From positions 233,606,396 through 233,670,395 of the forward strand of contig NC_081406.1 of NCBI RefSeq assembly GCF_030272615.1: 64,000 nt of DNA, in the 5' to 3' direction. The DNA comes from Cryptomeria japonica (taxonomy: Eukaryota > Streptophyta > Pinopsida > Cupressales > Cupressaceae). The position numbers and the translations under genes were made by a program. The notes beneath the pieces were generated by a model, which had not been told where the DNA came from, made no database searches, and saw nothing but the letters and a program-made list of their open reading frames with translations. Of this stretch, positions 37,226 to 49,848 are shown piece by piece; within the stretch, counting starts at the first letter, position 1; every line of letters begins with the position of its first letter.

Positions 37226-40200
37226 ATGGCAGATTCTTCAGTTGAGCTTCTTACATCCCAGAACTATCACCTCTGGAAAGCTCGTATGATGAGGCTTCTT
37301 AGATTGAGAGGGTTGTGGTCCCATTTGGATGCGGATTAGTCATTGTTGCAGTGTCCTTTTGAGATTCTTTAGCACCGAAATAAGATGGATGAGGCTATGG
37401 GTGTCATCTCCTAACATTTTTTAGATAGATTTCTTTTTCACCTTGATGGTTTGCTCACTCCTCGGGCTATGTGGTCCAAATTTGAAACTCTCTTTGGTAC
37501 TATCAATGAGTTTAGAGCATTACAGATTGAGGAAGATCTCTCTTCCTTATTGTTTGAGTCCTTCCCTCACATTGAGGACTTTCTGAACAAGTTTAAAACC
37601 ACCAGATCTATCCTACATAGTTGTGGTAAAAATAAGATAAACACAGAGTGTATCTACCTGATTCTCTCTAAGCTTTGAGGTCCCTATCTGATATTTGCTT
37701 CCATATTTTATTCTACTATGGATTCCTTGGGTACACACTTCACCATGCCTACTTTTGATGTGTTATGTGATTTCTTGATGTGTGAGCAGGCTCACCTCTC
37801 TCAGCTAGACACTCTCATAGGATCAAAGCCGAAAGCATTGGTTGCTCAGACATCTAAAGAGAACAAGAAGCATAAACCAAAGCCTAAGAAGGATTCAGTT
37901 GGCAGTGAGCGTCCCTCCAAGCCACCACCTAAGTTTGTTTATAAACCAAAGTCCTATCCCAAACTTGAGCACTCTTTTAAGTTTGGTGAGTCTTCCTCCA
38001 AGACTAAGAAGAAATCAGATGAACTTTGTAGTTTCTATGGCAAAGATGTTAATCCAATTTCTCGTTGTTGTAAATGATTAGAGGCTTTGGAGGAATCCAT
38101 GCAGCAACATCATATTTCTACTCCTTAGCCTTCATTTTCCTCTTCTACTGGGAAAGGACATGCTCTTTCTACATGAGCTATTCCTTCTGCATCCACTTGG
38201 ATTATTGATTCTGGGGCTTCTCACCACATGACACACTCACTGTAGCTTGTTACCTCACTTACTCACAGTAATATTTATAGATTGTAGTTGGTAACTCAAC
38301 AAAACTTTCAGTTTCAATTTCAAGTTCTGTTCCATTGACAGGTGGTTGTTTTTCAGGATGATCTTTTGGTTCCTAACATTTCAATGAACCTCCTCTTTGT
38401 TTATCAGATTTTTCATTCTGACTCTAGTAAAATAGTTGAGTTCTCACCACATGATGTGGTTATTAGAGAGCTCCATGATCCTGATTTGGTTGTGGCTACT
38501 AGCAGTGTTGATCCTGATTCTTAGTTATACCGATTTGATGGCTTTGAGAGTCCAGATGGTTCAGGTGTTGCTCTTGTAGCACATGTAGATTCAATGAGCA
38601 GACTTTGGCATGAGCATTTTGGCCATGTCAATTACAGATACTTACAGTAGATGAGCACACAAGAACTTGTTATTGGGCTTCCTCAGATATCCTGTACCGA
38701 TGGTTTATGCCAAGGTTGTGCACTTGGTAAGTATCACTTTGATCCTTTTTCCTACAGGAAGAGCCACACATGCTAAGGAACCCTTGGATTTGATACACAC
38801 TGATCTTATGTCATTTTTGACTCCATCTTTTTTAGAGTCTAAGTATGTGATCACTTTCATTGATGACTTCTCGAGACGTACATGGGTGTACTTTCTCAAG
38901 TACAAGTCTGATGTCTTTAATTCATTTCGAGTCTTTAAGACATTTGTAGAGAAGAAGTCTGGTTTTTATGTAAAGAGGATACACATAGATAATGGGAGAG
39001 AATATGTGAATCAGGCTTTTATAGATTTCTGCATAGAGCATGGTTTGCAACATCAGTTATCAGTTCCTCACACCCGTTAGTAGAATGGTGTTGCTCAGAG
39101 AAAGAACAAAACACTACGGGAGATGGCCAATTGTATGATTCAGTCATGTTCTATGCAGCCTACTTTTTGGACAGAGGTAGTTAATTATGTCACTTATATT
39201 CAGAATTGGATGCCTCATAAAGTATTGTACCAGTTGACTCCTGAGGAGGCTTGGTCCCATGTCAAGCCTGATGTTTATTCAATCTGAGTTTTTGGTAGTG
39301 AGGCTTGGGCATTTATTCCAGATGCTCAGAGGAAACCCATGGAGAGGAAGAGCCAACCACTCATTTTTGTTGGCTACTGTGAGGATGATAAGGCATACAG
39401 GTTGTTTGATCCTGATTCTCGAGAGGTCCTATTTAGGCAGGATGTCCATTTTCATGAGCACCTTCCTCAGATAAATTCTCCATCACTAGCTTCTCCCTCA
39501 CTACCTCCTCCTCCCTCTTCATCTTTTGAGGATTCCTTATTCTTTGAGAATGATGCAAATGATGGTCTACCATCCCCACCCTTTCCCAAGTGGGTCTAGT
39601 TTATAGTTGATGCTGCTAGTTCTATGGAAGGTGATCCTTTTGACACTCATCGTACTCATGCAAAGACATTTGGTTCTAGTCTTTTGATTCATGCAAATTC
39701 GGATGATCCTCAAAAAATTTCAGAGGTGATAGGTCACCCAGAGTGGGATAGGGTCATGGATGAGGAGTATTCTTCTTTGATGAAGAATCATACTTGGGAT
39801 CATTGTACTCTTCTGAAAGGAAGAAAGTTGGTTCGGTGCAAGTGGGTGTACCATACCAAGTATTCTGCAGATGGCTCTATTAATAAGTATAAGGCTCATC
39901 TTGTTGCGAAGGGGTTCTCTTAGGTGGAGGGTATTGATTACTCTGAGACCTTTGCTCCTATTGCCAAGATGAATTCTATTCGCTTTGTACTTTCTCTAGC
40001 AGCTTCACAGGGATGGAAATTTTTTTAGATGGATGTGAAGAGTGCTTTCTTGCATGGAGACCTTCGTGAGGAAATCTACATGGAGCAACCTCAGGGATTT
40101 GTGCAGGATTCCTCTTTGGTTTGTAGACTTCGACGTTTATTATATGATCTCAAACCGGCTCCTAGGGCTTGGTATGAGAATATGGACTCTTTCTTTCTCT

Positions 40201-41240
40201 CCAAACTCTTTACACATTGTCATTCTGATCCCATAGTATATATTCAACGTTAGGGGGATGGTATCATTATTCTTGTGCTCTATATTGATGATTTTATCAT
40301 TACCGGTAGCTCATTCTCCTTCATTCAAGATATTCAGAGAGCCTTGATGGAGCAATTTGAGATGATAGATATTGGCCTTCTACACTATTTTTTGGGCCTA
40401 TAGGTTATTCAGTCTTCCAATAGGATTTCCATACTTCAGCAAAAGTATGCTCTTGATATGCTTCACAGATTTGATATGCTCACTTGCAATCCTACACCCA
40501 CACCATTTCAGTCAGGTGTTGTTTTGTCTACCATTTGTTCTACACCTTCCGTGGATCCTACCTTAAATAGGCAGTTGGTTGGCAGTTTGTTGTACCTGAC
40601 ACATACACACCCGAATCTTTCTTTTGCGGTTGTTCTTGTCTCTTGATTCCCCCATGATCCTCATGAGAGCAACTGGCAAGTAGCCAAACATATTTTGAGG
40701 TACATTCAGGGCACTACACAGTTTGGCATTTACTATACTTCAAGATCCCCTCACATTGTTGGCTCCACTGACTCAGATTGGGCTGGTAATGCTCAAGATC
40801 GGAAGTCTACTTCTGGCTTTGTTTTTTGCCTTGGTTCTGGTCCTATCACATGGTCTTGTAAGAAGTAGTTTGTTATTGCATTATCATGTACAGAGTCTGA
40901 GTATCAAGCAGCGACGTTAGCTAGTCAGGAGGTATTATGGCTTCGACAATTGATGACTGAGTTTGGGTTCCCTCCTGATAGTCCCACTATTCTTTGGTGT
41001 GACAATCCAAGTGCCATTCACCTTTCCCACAACCCAGTGGAGTACCAGAGGTCTAAATACATTGAGCTTCACATGCACTTCATCAGACATTTGATTTAGG
41101 ATGGCTTTGTCATCTTGGAGTACATTCCTATAGAGGAGAAGGTTGCTGACATCTTCACTAAACCTTTTGCATCTCTGTGCTACCTTCATATGCGCTCTAT
41201 GCTTGGGGTGAAGGAAGTTGTCCTTGGGGGGTCTCATTGA
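37226..41240 (+). pseudogene. Copia gag-pol polyprotein of element C
   Basis: Starts MADSSVELLTSQNYHLWKAR (gag). Then a decayed CCHC knuckle (CSFYGKDVNPISRCCK near 38030), protease WIIDSGASHHM near 38200, GAG-pre-integrase (LWHEHFGHVNY), integrase (HTDLMSF, FIDDFSR, IHIDNGREY, and NGVAQRK where the catalytic Glu is now Gln), RT (KWVYHTKYSADG, active site LYIDDFIITG) and RNase H (STDSDWAG, SCTESEYQAA, WCDN), ending GGSH at 41240. A frameshift lies near 38750; stops are frequent, and most sit where relatives have Gln (for example the double stop at 39078-39083, and 39921, 40028, 40402). Not functional. Confidence 0.92.
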
Positions 41241-41455
41241 GGCCTTCCTTCCTTCATGTTTTTTTCGTATGCTTTTCTCATCTCTTTTTGGAGTAGATTT
41301 TTTTCCCATGTGGTTTTCTCTATTTCTCCATTTCATAGAGATTTGGTTGTGATTGGGTACCTCATCAGGCCTTGTTGCCAGGACCTAAATTTTTCCTTCT
41401 TCATGTAGTTGCATTTTGCTTTCCTGCATTTAGTTTTTTAAATACTCCCCAAGTT

Positions 41456-41470
41456 CATCTTAAGGGGGGG
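41456..41470 (+). promoter_or_regulatory. Polypurine tract of element C
   Basis: A purine run TTAAGGGGGGG directly before the 3' LTR start at 41471. Single tract only, unlike the B/D/E type. Confidence 0.8.
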
Positions 41471-41823
41471 TGTTAGAGTTATCTTGTATTAGCTAATAAT
41501 TATTTATTTAATTATTAGTCTATTATACTCTATGCTTAAGATAAACTCAGGCATTTAATAATATTGTAGGTATTTAATAATTATTCTAATTATTAAATAC
41601 TCTTTATCCCTTTAGGGTTTCTTTAGGGTTGTACATATTTAGGGTTTCATATTCTCCTTTCATAAGGATTGTATTGTAATTTTCTTATTCATTCCCTCTC
41701 TAAATGATAATATTTTTCTTCAGAGCCTTTATTGTGGTTCTGTCTCCAATCTTCTATTTTGATAGGTATTTTGCTTGCAGGTGCTCTTTGGATCTCAGAA
41801 GTTGTACTTTCTCAACTTCTTCA
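41471..41823 (+). repeat. 3' LTR of element C
   Basis: 353 bases, TGTTAGAGTTATC to CAACTTCTTCA, followed by attta. About 14 differences from the 5' copy, mostly transitions. Confidence 0.95.
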
Positions 41824-41828
41824 ATTTA

Positions 41829-43089
41829 TGTGAGCTATTGAGATAGCAAGTGTTGAGCAATATTGAGTTGACTAAGGATGATGGTTATCCTTTTTGTTTT
41901 AGATCATTGATTTTATGCCTAGCATTTTACTTTTTAAATTCATTACCAATGAAGGAAATGTTATTTGGGATGAGAACTTACCCATAGGAAAGAAAATCAA
42001 AAGATATTTGGATAATCTGAATGACCAAGATAGGTTGTGCAAAGAGTATTTCTATGAACTTTTAAATAACCTAATTTCAAACTTTAGGATCTCAAAAAGA
42101 TATATTGAGATGCAGAAAGATAGTATTTCTTTCTTAGTTGATACTGATCATTGTTTCATGGAAGCTATGTTTCCTTGAAAGTTCCGATTAACAAAATTTA
42201 GATATGAAATTAGTGATGAATAATGTGTGATGTATGCAGATGAGCTTCTTAAACTTCAAGTAGATCTCATTGTAGATAAGTTTGGGACTTATGAAGAACT
42301 CATTAGATCACATGTTACTGAATAGGTGGCTCTAGAAGGATCCCCCTTTGGCAAGAAGAGAAGCAGAAAATCAACTGAGATTCCATCTCTAGTTTTAAAG
42401 AAGAGGAAGAAAGAAAAAAAGGAAAAGATTGAGATCATTAGCATTGATGATGTTGATACTGTTGAAGTTGATGTGAAGCAAAAGGAGATAGTTGTTGCAG
42501 AGGAAGAAGTGTAGAAGGAACCCTCTAGTTCTTCTAATAATGAAGATCCCTTTGAAGTTGTTAAAGTGTTGAAAATTATTGAGAAACTTGATGGAATAAA
42601 GAAAATTGGAGATGCATGGTTATCACAACCATCAAATGACAATGATATGATTGAAGAAATTTTGACTATTTACTTGCTCTAGAAAAAGATTGTTCTTGGT
42701 TTTATTGAATTTTTTTTCCCAGATGTTTTGTTTGAAAAATTTAGTGAGCAATTAGCCCTAAAAGCCACTAAAAAAGGACAACAAGATCTTGAAGATGAAG
42801 TGTAGAGAGCTATGAGAATAAAGTGTGTTGCTGCATAGAATAAATTGACTGAATGTATAAATGAAATGAGGAAATGTATGAGTGTTGTTGTCAGTGTTTA
42901 CAAAGATTGTGCAAGTGGCCTGCTACCACAACAAATAATAAAGAAACTATTGACTCCTTGGAGTCTAAGATGAACAAATTTGCATATAATTATTCAATAA
43001 CCCTAAAAAAGGGACTGCTACACTGGAAAAACCTAGTTTTTGAACTGACTAGGTAACTGCAAAGATTCGACCATTAGACAACTTAAATG
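41829..43089 (+). pseudogene. Decayed relative of element E ORF2
   Basis: Coding pieces in order: FITNEGNVIWDENLPIGKKI (compare DIPVGKQILKAI in element E), DTDHCFMEAMFP (compare QDETWMEAITPR), YADELLKLQVDLIVDKF and EELIRSHVTE, then a Lys-rich patch, VLKKRKKEKKEKIEIISIDD, and an acidic stretch. The order matches the middle of the element E ORF2, but sequence is only distantly alike. Stops are common; several are TAG. Element C inserted upstream in it and a solo LTR (43090) downstream. Function unknown. Confidence 0.65.
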
Positions 43090-44451
43090 TGTTAGATATT
43101 TATGCTACTAGGATATGTTGTTGTCATTGATGTCAACATATTCCTCTGTTACAGTGATCTATTTGTTGTTCCGATGATTGCATTGAATTGATTTGGTTGG
43201 ATTGAGGATTTGTGGTTCAGTAATTAAGTATCTCCAGTATCTCTACTTCATTCCTTATTGCTTTCAATGATCTAGGAGATTGCTTGATCATATTATTTGA
43301 TCTAGTTTGTAGTTCAGTCTTTCTGTTCAGTGGTTGGCAAAGTTTGGTATTTGATCCAGTGAGCTTTGATATGATTATTTTTGGTTGCAGATTTGGGAGA
43401 ATGTTTTGGATGTTCATGTGTATCTTCAGTTCAGATGGTTTGTGATTTGGTGCTCCGCAAGTTATCTTTCTAGTCTAAATTATTGAATTTTGAGTATTCC
43501 TGTGAGCTAGCATGTTGATCGATGAAGATTTGCATAAGTGGTGTTTGTGCAGATATTGTGGATGGTTGTAATGTTCTTGTTGGTGTTTCCTCATCATGTC
43601 ATACTTGTTTTGGTGGTCCACATTGATCTTTGTGTGCGTTCTTGAAGACCTTATGGGTCCGGTGATATTTTTTATGTTATGCGGTATTCTTGATGGTGTA
43701 ATGTGTTGCGGTTGGTCTTGGCGAGATTTTCAATGGTGATGCATATTTGGAGATTTGATTTAGGTCCATGTTATGTCATGTATATCATTATATTGGTCTG
43801 GTGGTTCACATATGTATCGTGTGATGTAATTTTGTAATTGAGAGTTGAGGGTTTGACCGACCTTGTAGTTAAGGTTGATGAATTGTATATATAGGTGTTA
43901 TAGTCATGTAATTTAAGTATCGGTGTTGTGTCTGCATTATCAGAGAGAGGTGTATGTGTGCATAAGAGAATTTATCCTTTGGTGTGGTGTATTGAGTAGG
44001 GATTGTTGCAGGGCAGACAAATGTACTTAATCGGAACTGTCATCACGCATAAGGAGATGCTATATTTGTAGTTCATGTAATCTAGATTGTAATATGAATC
44101 TTATTGTAAGGTAGTGCGTCTTCCTTGAGGGTTGTAGCCTTTTGGATCATCTTATTTTGAGTAGTGAGCTCTAAGAAGTGTGCCTGAATGCATGTTCAAT
44201 CCCCATTGTAATATTTACACATACTACTGCAGAGTATCATCTTATTGTGGGCAGGTTCCCACCGTGGTTTTTCCCTTAACCAGATTTTCCACGTCAAAAT
44301 CTTTTCGTCATGTGTGTTGGTGCTATTGTGTTTATCTTTATTCTTGTTGCAATTGTTTAGATTTGAGATTGTGCTTAAATTGTTTAATCTGGTGAAAATT
44401 GATTCATTCCCCCCCCCACCTCATAGTTTTCCTTCTTGGTTGCTGCTAACA
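43090..44451 (+). mobile_element. Solo LTR, copia, TSD aaatg
   Basis: 1,362 bases from TGTTAGATATTTATG to TTGCTGCTAACA, with the exact duplication aaatg at 43085-43089 and 44452-44456. It carries the group's TTGTCATTGATGTCAACA opening and the hairpin at 44247-44262 (GTGGG, 6-base loop, CCCAC). No internal region is present. Confidence 0.9.
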
Positions 44452-45606
44452 AAATGAACTTTTTTTTTGAGTTGGTAAGAATGAAAAAGTTTTGTGATCC
44501 AATTATATTTCCAATAATACAAGTTTTAGTCCCTCATCATGTCTGTATAGGTTGTATCTGCAAAATCATCCTCACCACCTTCCTCCACACTTCACCACAA
44601 AAAAATGATTCAAAAGGCGCCTATTTATAACTATCCACATCCTTTGTAACTTCTCCAACTACCCCTTTACAACTTTTTCTTTTCAACTTCCCATTTTGCA
44701 CTTTTACAATGACAACTTTTACAAAAGTTGCTAAAAGGACCTTAACCAAGACTCTTATGGCTTGAAATCATTACAAATATGTTTGAAGAGACCCGATAGA
44801 CCCTAATACAATGATAGAATGCCATTGGATACATATTGACAACATTTTGTCTCCTCATGACAATATTGACAATTTTCTAACAAATTTGCATCATGGACCT
44901 AAAAGGGTTTCCAGTTACATTGATTGACTACAAATCATTACAAAATGGTATATAGAACCTTATTTGACACAAAATATAGAATTTGAAAATTTTCCTTATG
45001 GAGGCATCAATGGTCTTGGGTGCCCCTGCACCATATTTTCAAAGATAAAGATGGTGCAACAAAGAATAAGATTAATTCATTATAGTTGGAATTATCCTTG
45101 GTGCAAAGACAAAGAGATGATTTTTTCAATAAGTTCTGGACTATCAAAGAAATTGTTGAAACTAGAATGGATCACTTTACTCATCTACTAGAAGATGTAG
45201 AGAAGGCTGAGTTGAATTTTCTTGTCTTAAATGATTTGATTGTCGTAATTGACATGCTTGTGTAATGCAATTTTCAATGCACAATGTTGATGTCTGCTAT
45301 TAGCTCCTAGAATTCTCTTCTCCTAGAACTCAAAGAAAAATATACAGAGATTTTTTCGCAAAAAAGGTAACTAAGACTTTATTTTTGAATTGATTTTTTT
45401 TTGTTAAGGGGAAGATGTGTGAAGGTATTTTTTTTATACCCTTTGTCCTTGATGGCAAGGCGGGAGGAAATTTGAAGTGGGGAGAGAATGTGAAGTAGGA
45501 AGAAGATGTGAAGTTTGGTGAGTAAGCAGAAAGGTGGGGAAATGAATTAAGTAATGATTTTGATACTCTTTTTTTGCATGTTGACATCAATGAAAAAATA
45601 GGAGAT
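44452..45606 (+). other. Rest of a non-pol element up to its 3' LTR
   Basis: About 1.15 kb with no recognisable domain. It ends in GTTGACATCAATGAAAAAATAGGAGAT, a decayed version of the ATCAATGCCAAAGGGGGAGAT tract that precedes 3' LTRs in elements B and E, and then an LTR start. This supports reading 35.5-45.6 kb as the internal part of a disrupted E-like element. Confidence 0.55.
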
Positions 45607-45999
45607 TGTTGGAGTTTTGTCATTGATGAGTGCTGTATAGGCTATTAGTTGTCATTGACGTCAACATACTTATATTAACTTATATTGTTGTTGCTTTGGT
45701 ATTTTACCATGTTTTGCTTCATGTTGCTCCATAGTTGCAAATATGGGTTTGCGGTTTGGGTAGTATACTCATGAATAATAGATGTACCTATGTTCCATAT
45801 TATACATGTTATGGATTTTTGGAAGGTGAGATACATGGTTCAATAGTTTGGTTTGTCAGTTAATTTATTCCTTCATAATAGAATAGTTTGTTTAGACATC
45901 TGCATTTCATCAATTAATTGTTTTTGATCTTGTGGTCTTGGGACATGATTAAACATTGTAGATAATGTGTGTATTCTTGTTAGCATTAGCTTTTGTTAT
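45607..45999 (+). repeat. LTR fragment cut by element D
   Basis: Begins TGTTGGAGTTTTGTCATTGATG right after the decayed polypurine tract and has GTCATTGACGTCAACATAC, the group's opening phrase. It stops at 45999 where element D begins; the remainder is expected beyond the window, after element D. Predicted duplication for D: gttat (45995-45999). Confidence 0.7.
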
Positions 46000-47198
46000 T
46001 GTTGGCCATTTGGAGGAATTGATTATGTGTTGCATTGATGTTTTATCATTGATGTCAACACTAGCTATTTTGGTTGCTTTATTGGTATCCTTTTGGTCCC
46101 GGTAGGTTGTTTGGTTTCTGGTTGGATTAGATCATGATGATCTGGTATGCTCCGATATGTTTGGGTTATGAAATTGGCTTATTCATGCTACTCATATTCA
46201 TGTCCAGTCAATTGGTTTTGATTTGATGATTGAATGCTATCCTGTATGTTGGCAATCTTGGTTTGTTGTTCCAGCGAGGGTTTCATTGACAGAGCATTGT
46301 TGAAGATCTTTGGTGTTATGCATAAGTGGTGTTGGTACGGCTTCTAGTAGAGATTCAGGATGCTGATGGTCATCATGTTCGATACCTGGTTGATTGGGAT
46401 CATTTCTTTAGCGTGTGTGGACCTATATTGGGTCCTGATTTATCTAGCTTATGGACCGACTTAATGTAATATGTGGATTGGACTTCTCGATGTGTTTTCG
46501 AGATGTCTTATGGGTTGGATATTATTTGTTTGGTCTCAGGGTGACATGTTTTGTAATTATATAATTGTTTTATTATCTGGTGGCTGACCTTATTGTTTGT
46601 GGTCGAGCGTTTGTATATATATATAATATAAGATCTCATTGTAGATCATATAGGAATGTGGAATAGGAGCAAATATTGTAATAATCATTCAGGCAGAGGA
46701 TTTGGTTGATCATTGGTGATCGAGTTGGGTTTATGTAAGAGGATTTAGTCCTTCAGTGTTGAGATTAATTAGAGCTGTATTCAAGCATAAGAGATGCTAT
46801 CATTGTAGTTCATTCATTCTTCCGAATTGTAGTCTGAATTTCTATGTAGTCAGTGAGACTCCTTTTTTGATGAACAATGTGCTCTCGGCTATTGGCCTTC
46901 CTGCAAGTGCAGGCCCCTCAATTGTAATCACATACTTATTGTAGAAGTATTATCTGACTATGGGTAGGCTTCCCACTGTGGTTTTTCCCTTTACAAGGTT
47001 TTCCACGTACAAATCTTGGTGTCATGTGGATGGTATTTATTCTCTAATTGTTGTTTATGCTTAATCGGTTTATGCATTTCGGTATTGATATTTTGGGTTC
47101 CAGTATTAAAGTATTAATTGCTTAAGGTTCTGGTAATCTGGTGACAACTGATTCATCCCCCATCTCAGTTGTCTTCTAGTTATTTGATCTGTTTAACA
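46000..47198 (+). repeat. 5' LTR of element D
   Basis: 1,199 bases from TGTTGGCCATTTGG to TGTTTAACA. The hairpin copy is at 46960-46976, with its first stem base mutated (ATGGG). A CTCAGTTGTC box lies near the end. Confidence 0.92.
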
Positions 47199-47200
47199 AT

Positions 47201-47212
47201 TGGTATCAGAGC
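47201..47212 (+). other. Primer-binding site of element D
   Basis: TGGTATCAGAGC two bases after the LTR end, initiator-Met tRNA type. Confidence 0.93.
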
Positions 47213-47255
47213 TCTGGTCCTCTCTGTAGAAGCTTAACCACTTAAGGAAGATCCT

Positions 47256-49061
47256 ATGGTGACTAACAGTTCAAGTTGATCTAGTTCATTTGCAACTATC
47301 TTTCAGAGAGATATTCCTAGGCTTGATGAAACAAATTACAAAGTATGGAAGATTTAGATGGAGACTCATTTGAGATGTCTTGGTAAGGAAATTTGGGAAA
47401 TAATAGAGAATGGTGTTACACCTTATAATCCGGCATCTGGAAACCCTCCTTCGGCAAAATTGGATAAGGAGCTTGAGAATGATTGTAGAGCAAAAGAAGC
47501 CCTCTTGTGTGTACTTTATGATCAGCAAATAATGAGATTAACTGGCAAATCATATGCAAAGGCTATATGGGACAAGTTGGAGACTCTTAATGAAGGTGAC
47601 CCTACTATTAAGATTGCTAAACTTGATGGTTACTGGGTGAGACATGAAAACTTGAAGATAGAAGAAGATGAAAGGATTACTACATTCATAGAAAGGGTAA
47701 ATGAAATTGTTATGGGAATTCAATATTGTGGTGGAACTCTAAGTGAAGATGAAATAGTTTCTAAAGTTATGAGAGATTTGCCACCGGCTTATAAGATGAA
47801 GGCTACTACAATTAATGAATTGAGAACAATGGCTAATAATTTTGTCAATAGAGATACCTTGGTTGATAAATTATCTTCTTTTGAGGTTGAAGAATTTGGA
47901 GCTTCTGGAGCTGTGAAGTCTAAACTTTCTTTTCATGCATTTACATCATCAACTGACAAGAAAATTGGAAAGCTTTGTATGCAAAGGAATTGGATGATAT
48001 GAAGAGAGAAGATGAATAATTTGAGCAACTTGAAGCCCTATTTGCTAGAAGAGTACCTAAAGGACAGGTAGGAAGTAAGTATGAAGGAAAAACACCTTTT
48101 AAATGTTTTGCATGTAATAAGATAGGTCATTTTTCTTCTAGATGTCCTAAAAGGAATTCAAGATTTGAAGAAAGAGAGAAGATCTTTTAAGCCTAACCTT
48201 GGATATCATAACAAGTATAAGTTTAGGAAAAACAAAGATAAATCATGCTACATAATTGATGAGGAAGGTGTGACTGATTCTGATGATGAACCAGTACAAG
48301 ACTCTGCTGGTGGTTCTGACATTGGAAAGGAATGGGTGTTCCTGGCTATCAAGGAAGGTGTTCCGAAACTGGAAGAGAATGTACTTGAAGAGAAGGCACT
48401 TGCTGCTAAAATTGAAGATAAAGATGAATTGGTAATTGACAATGGATGTTCACATCATATGACTGGAGATAAAAGGAAGTTTCTATCTTTGCAAGAATAT
48501 GATGCTGGTTTGGTTAGATTTGGAGATTACAAGGCATGCATGATCAAAGGAAAATGAATTATATCATTGGATGGTAAGAACAATACTAATAATGTTTATT
48601 ATGTTGAAGGTTTAAGGAATAATCTTTTGAGTGTAGGACAATTGGTGGATAAGGGATTTCGATTACAATTATGGTGAGAAGACATCTTTTATTGCACAAA
48701 TTGATGGGAGTTGGCTATGGCATAAAAGGCTATGTCATGTGAATTTTGATTGCATGGTTAAGATCAGTTCAATTAAGGCAATTAGACTAGATATAACTAA
48801 AATTGTGAAGCCCTATAATCCGGTATGTAAAGAATGTCAAATGGGAAAATAGGTCAAAACCTCTTTTAAGAGTATACAAGAAAAATATAATGATGTTCTT
48901 GATCTTATTCATACTGATTTGTGTGGACCTGCTAGAGTTAAAAGTTTTCAAGGTGATAGATATTTTATGCTAATAATTGATAATTATTTTAGAATGATGT
49001 GGGTTACTTTTCTAAGGGAAAAATCTAAGGCTTTTGAAAAGTTTAAAATCTTTAAAGCTAA
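47256..49061 (+). pseudogene. Element D gag, protease and first part of integrase
   Basis: Gag starts at 47256 with two early stops, then an open UBN2-type gag from 47358 (AKAIWDKLETLNEGDPTIKI). CCHC knuckle CFACNKIGHFSSRCP near 48103 has all four ligands. Frameshifts flank it. The protease site reads LVIDNGCSHHM (Asn for Ser). A small deletion near 48672 removes sequence between protease and GAG-pre-integrase (LWHKRLCHVNFD). Integrase starts HTDLCGP and stops at KIFKA, where the foreign block begins at 49062. Confidence 0.88.
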
Positions 49062-49848
49062 TGTCATGCCCAAAATTTTTGGTCAAAAACACAACAACAA
49101 TTTTTATTTTTTAATACACTTAATTACTAGTGACCTACGTTAAATTAGATGTGACAACTTAATAAGTTGCACTAAGGAATTCTTATTGGACATTAAGAAT
49201 GGGTTTTTAAAGTGAGCAATAATTTTTTTAATCTAATTAGGAGACTTAAGTCTTATCTCAAACTCCTAAGCGATTTAATAAACAATTAGACTTTAACTTA
49301 CTCAACAATTACAATAATTACCATTACTTAAACTAAATTATTTAACCCTATAAAGTCGTCACAACTTTATTAGTTAATTGATTCGCTCGATTAAAATACT
49401 TCAATTTTAATTACATTACGAGTTATTATTATTCCCTTGAATATTTAAATATCACCAAGTTTCATTAAATTAATGTTAATACAATTCCTTGTATTAATAA
49501 TAATAATTTAAATAGACAATATTGAAATGTCCCCAACTTCATCAAAATTAACAATCATAAGTTTGCTTAGAAAATTAATCTTCCTTGAGTGGCAATTAAT
49601 CCCCTTAAAAGATTTTAATAATCAAATGCAATTAAACTACCCCTTTAGGTTAAAATAATCATTATTAAAAAAAAATACCCATTAGTAAATGTTTAAGAAA
49701 ATTAGATATTATATATATGATTATCTACACAAGAAAATATAATTTTTCATTATTGATAACCAATCTCCCCTAAAACTTAAATAAACATTTTCACCAAAAT
49801 TACTCTCTTGGGGATTTAATCATTCATTTACCAATTACACCTTCATAT

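Larger units (their letters stand above)
35767..41823 (+). mobile_element. Element C: Ty1/copia with 353-bp LTRs
   Basis: 6,057 bases, LTRs of equal length (353 each), exact duplication attta at 35762-35766 and 41824-41828, a perfect Met-type primer site and a G-rich tract before the 3' LTR. By eye the LTRs differ at about 14 sites (96% identity), so the copy is relatively recent. The short LTRs, the long leader and the distinct integrase and RT set it apart from the Sirevirus-like elements A, B, D and E. It carries many stops and at least one frameshift. Confidence 0.95.
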
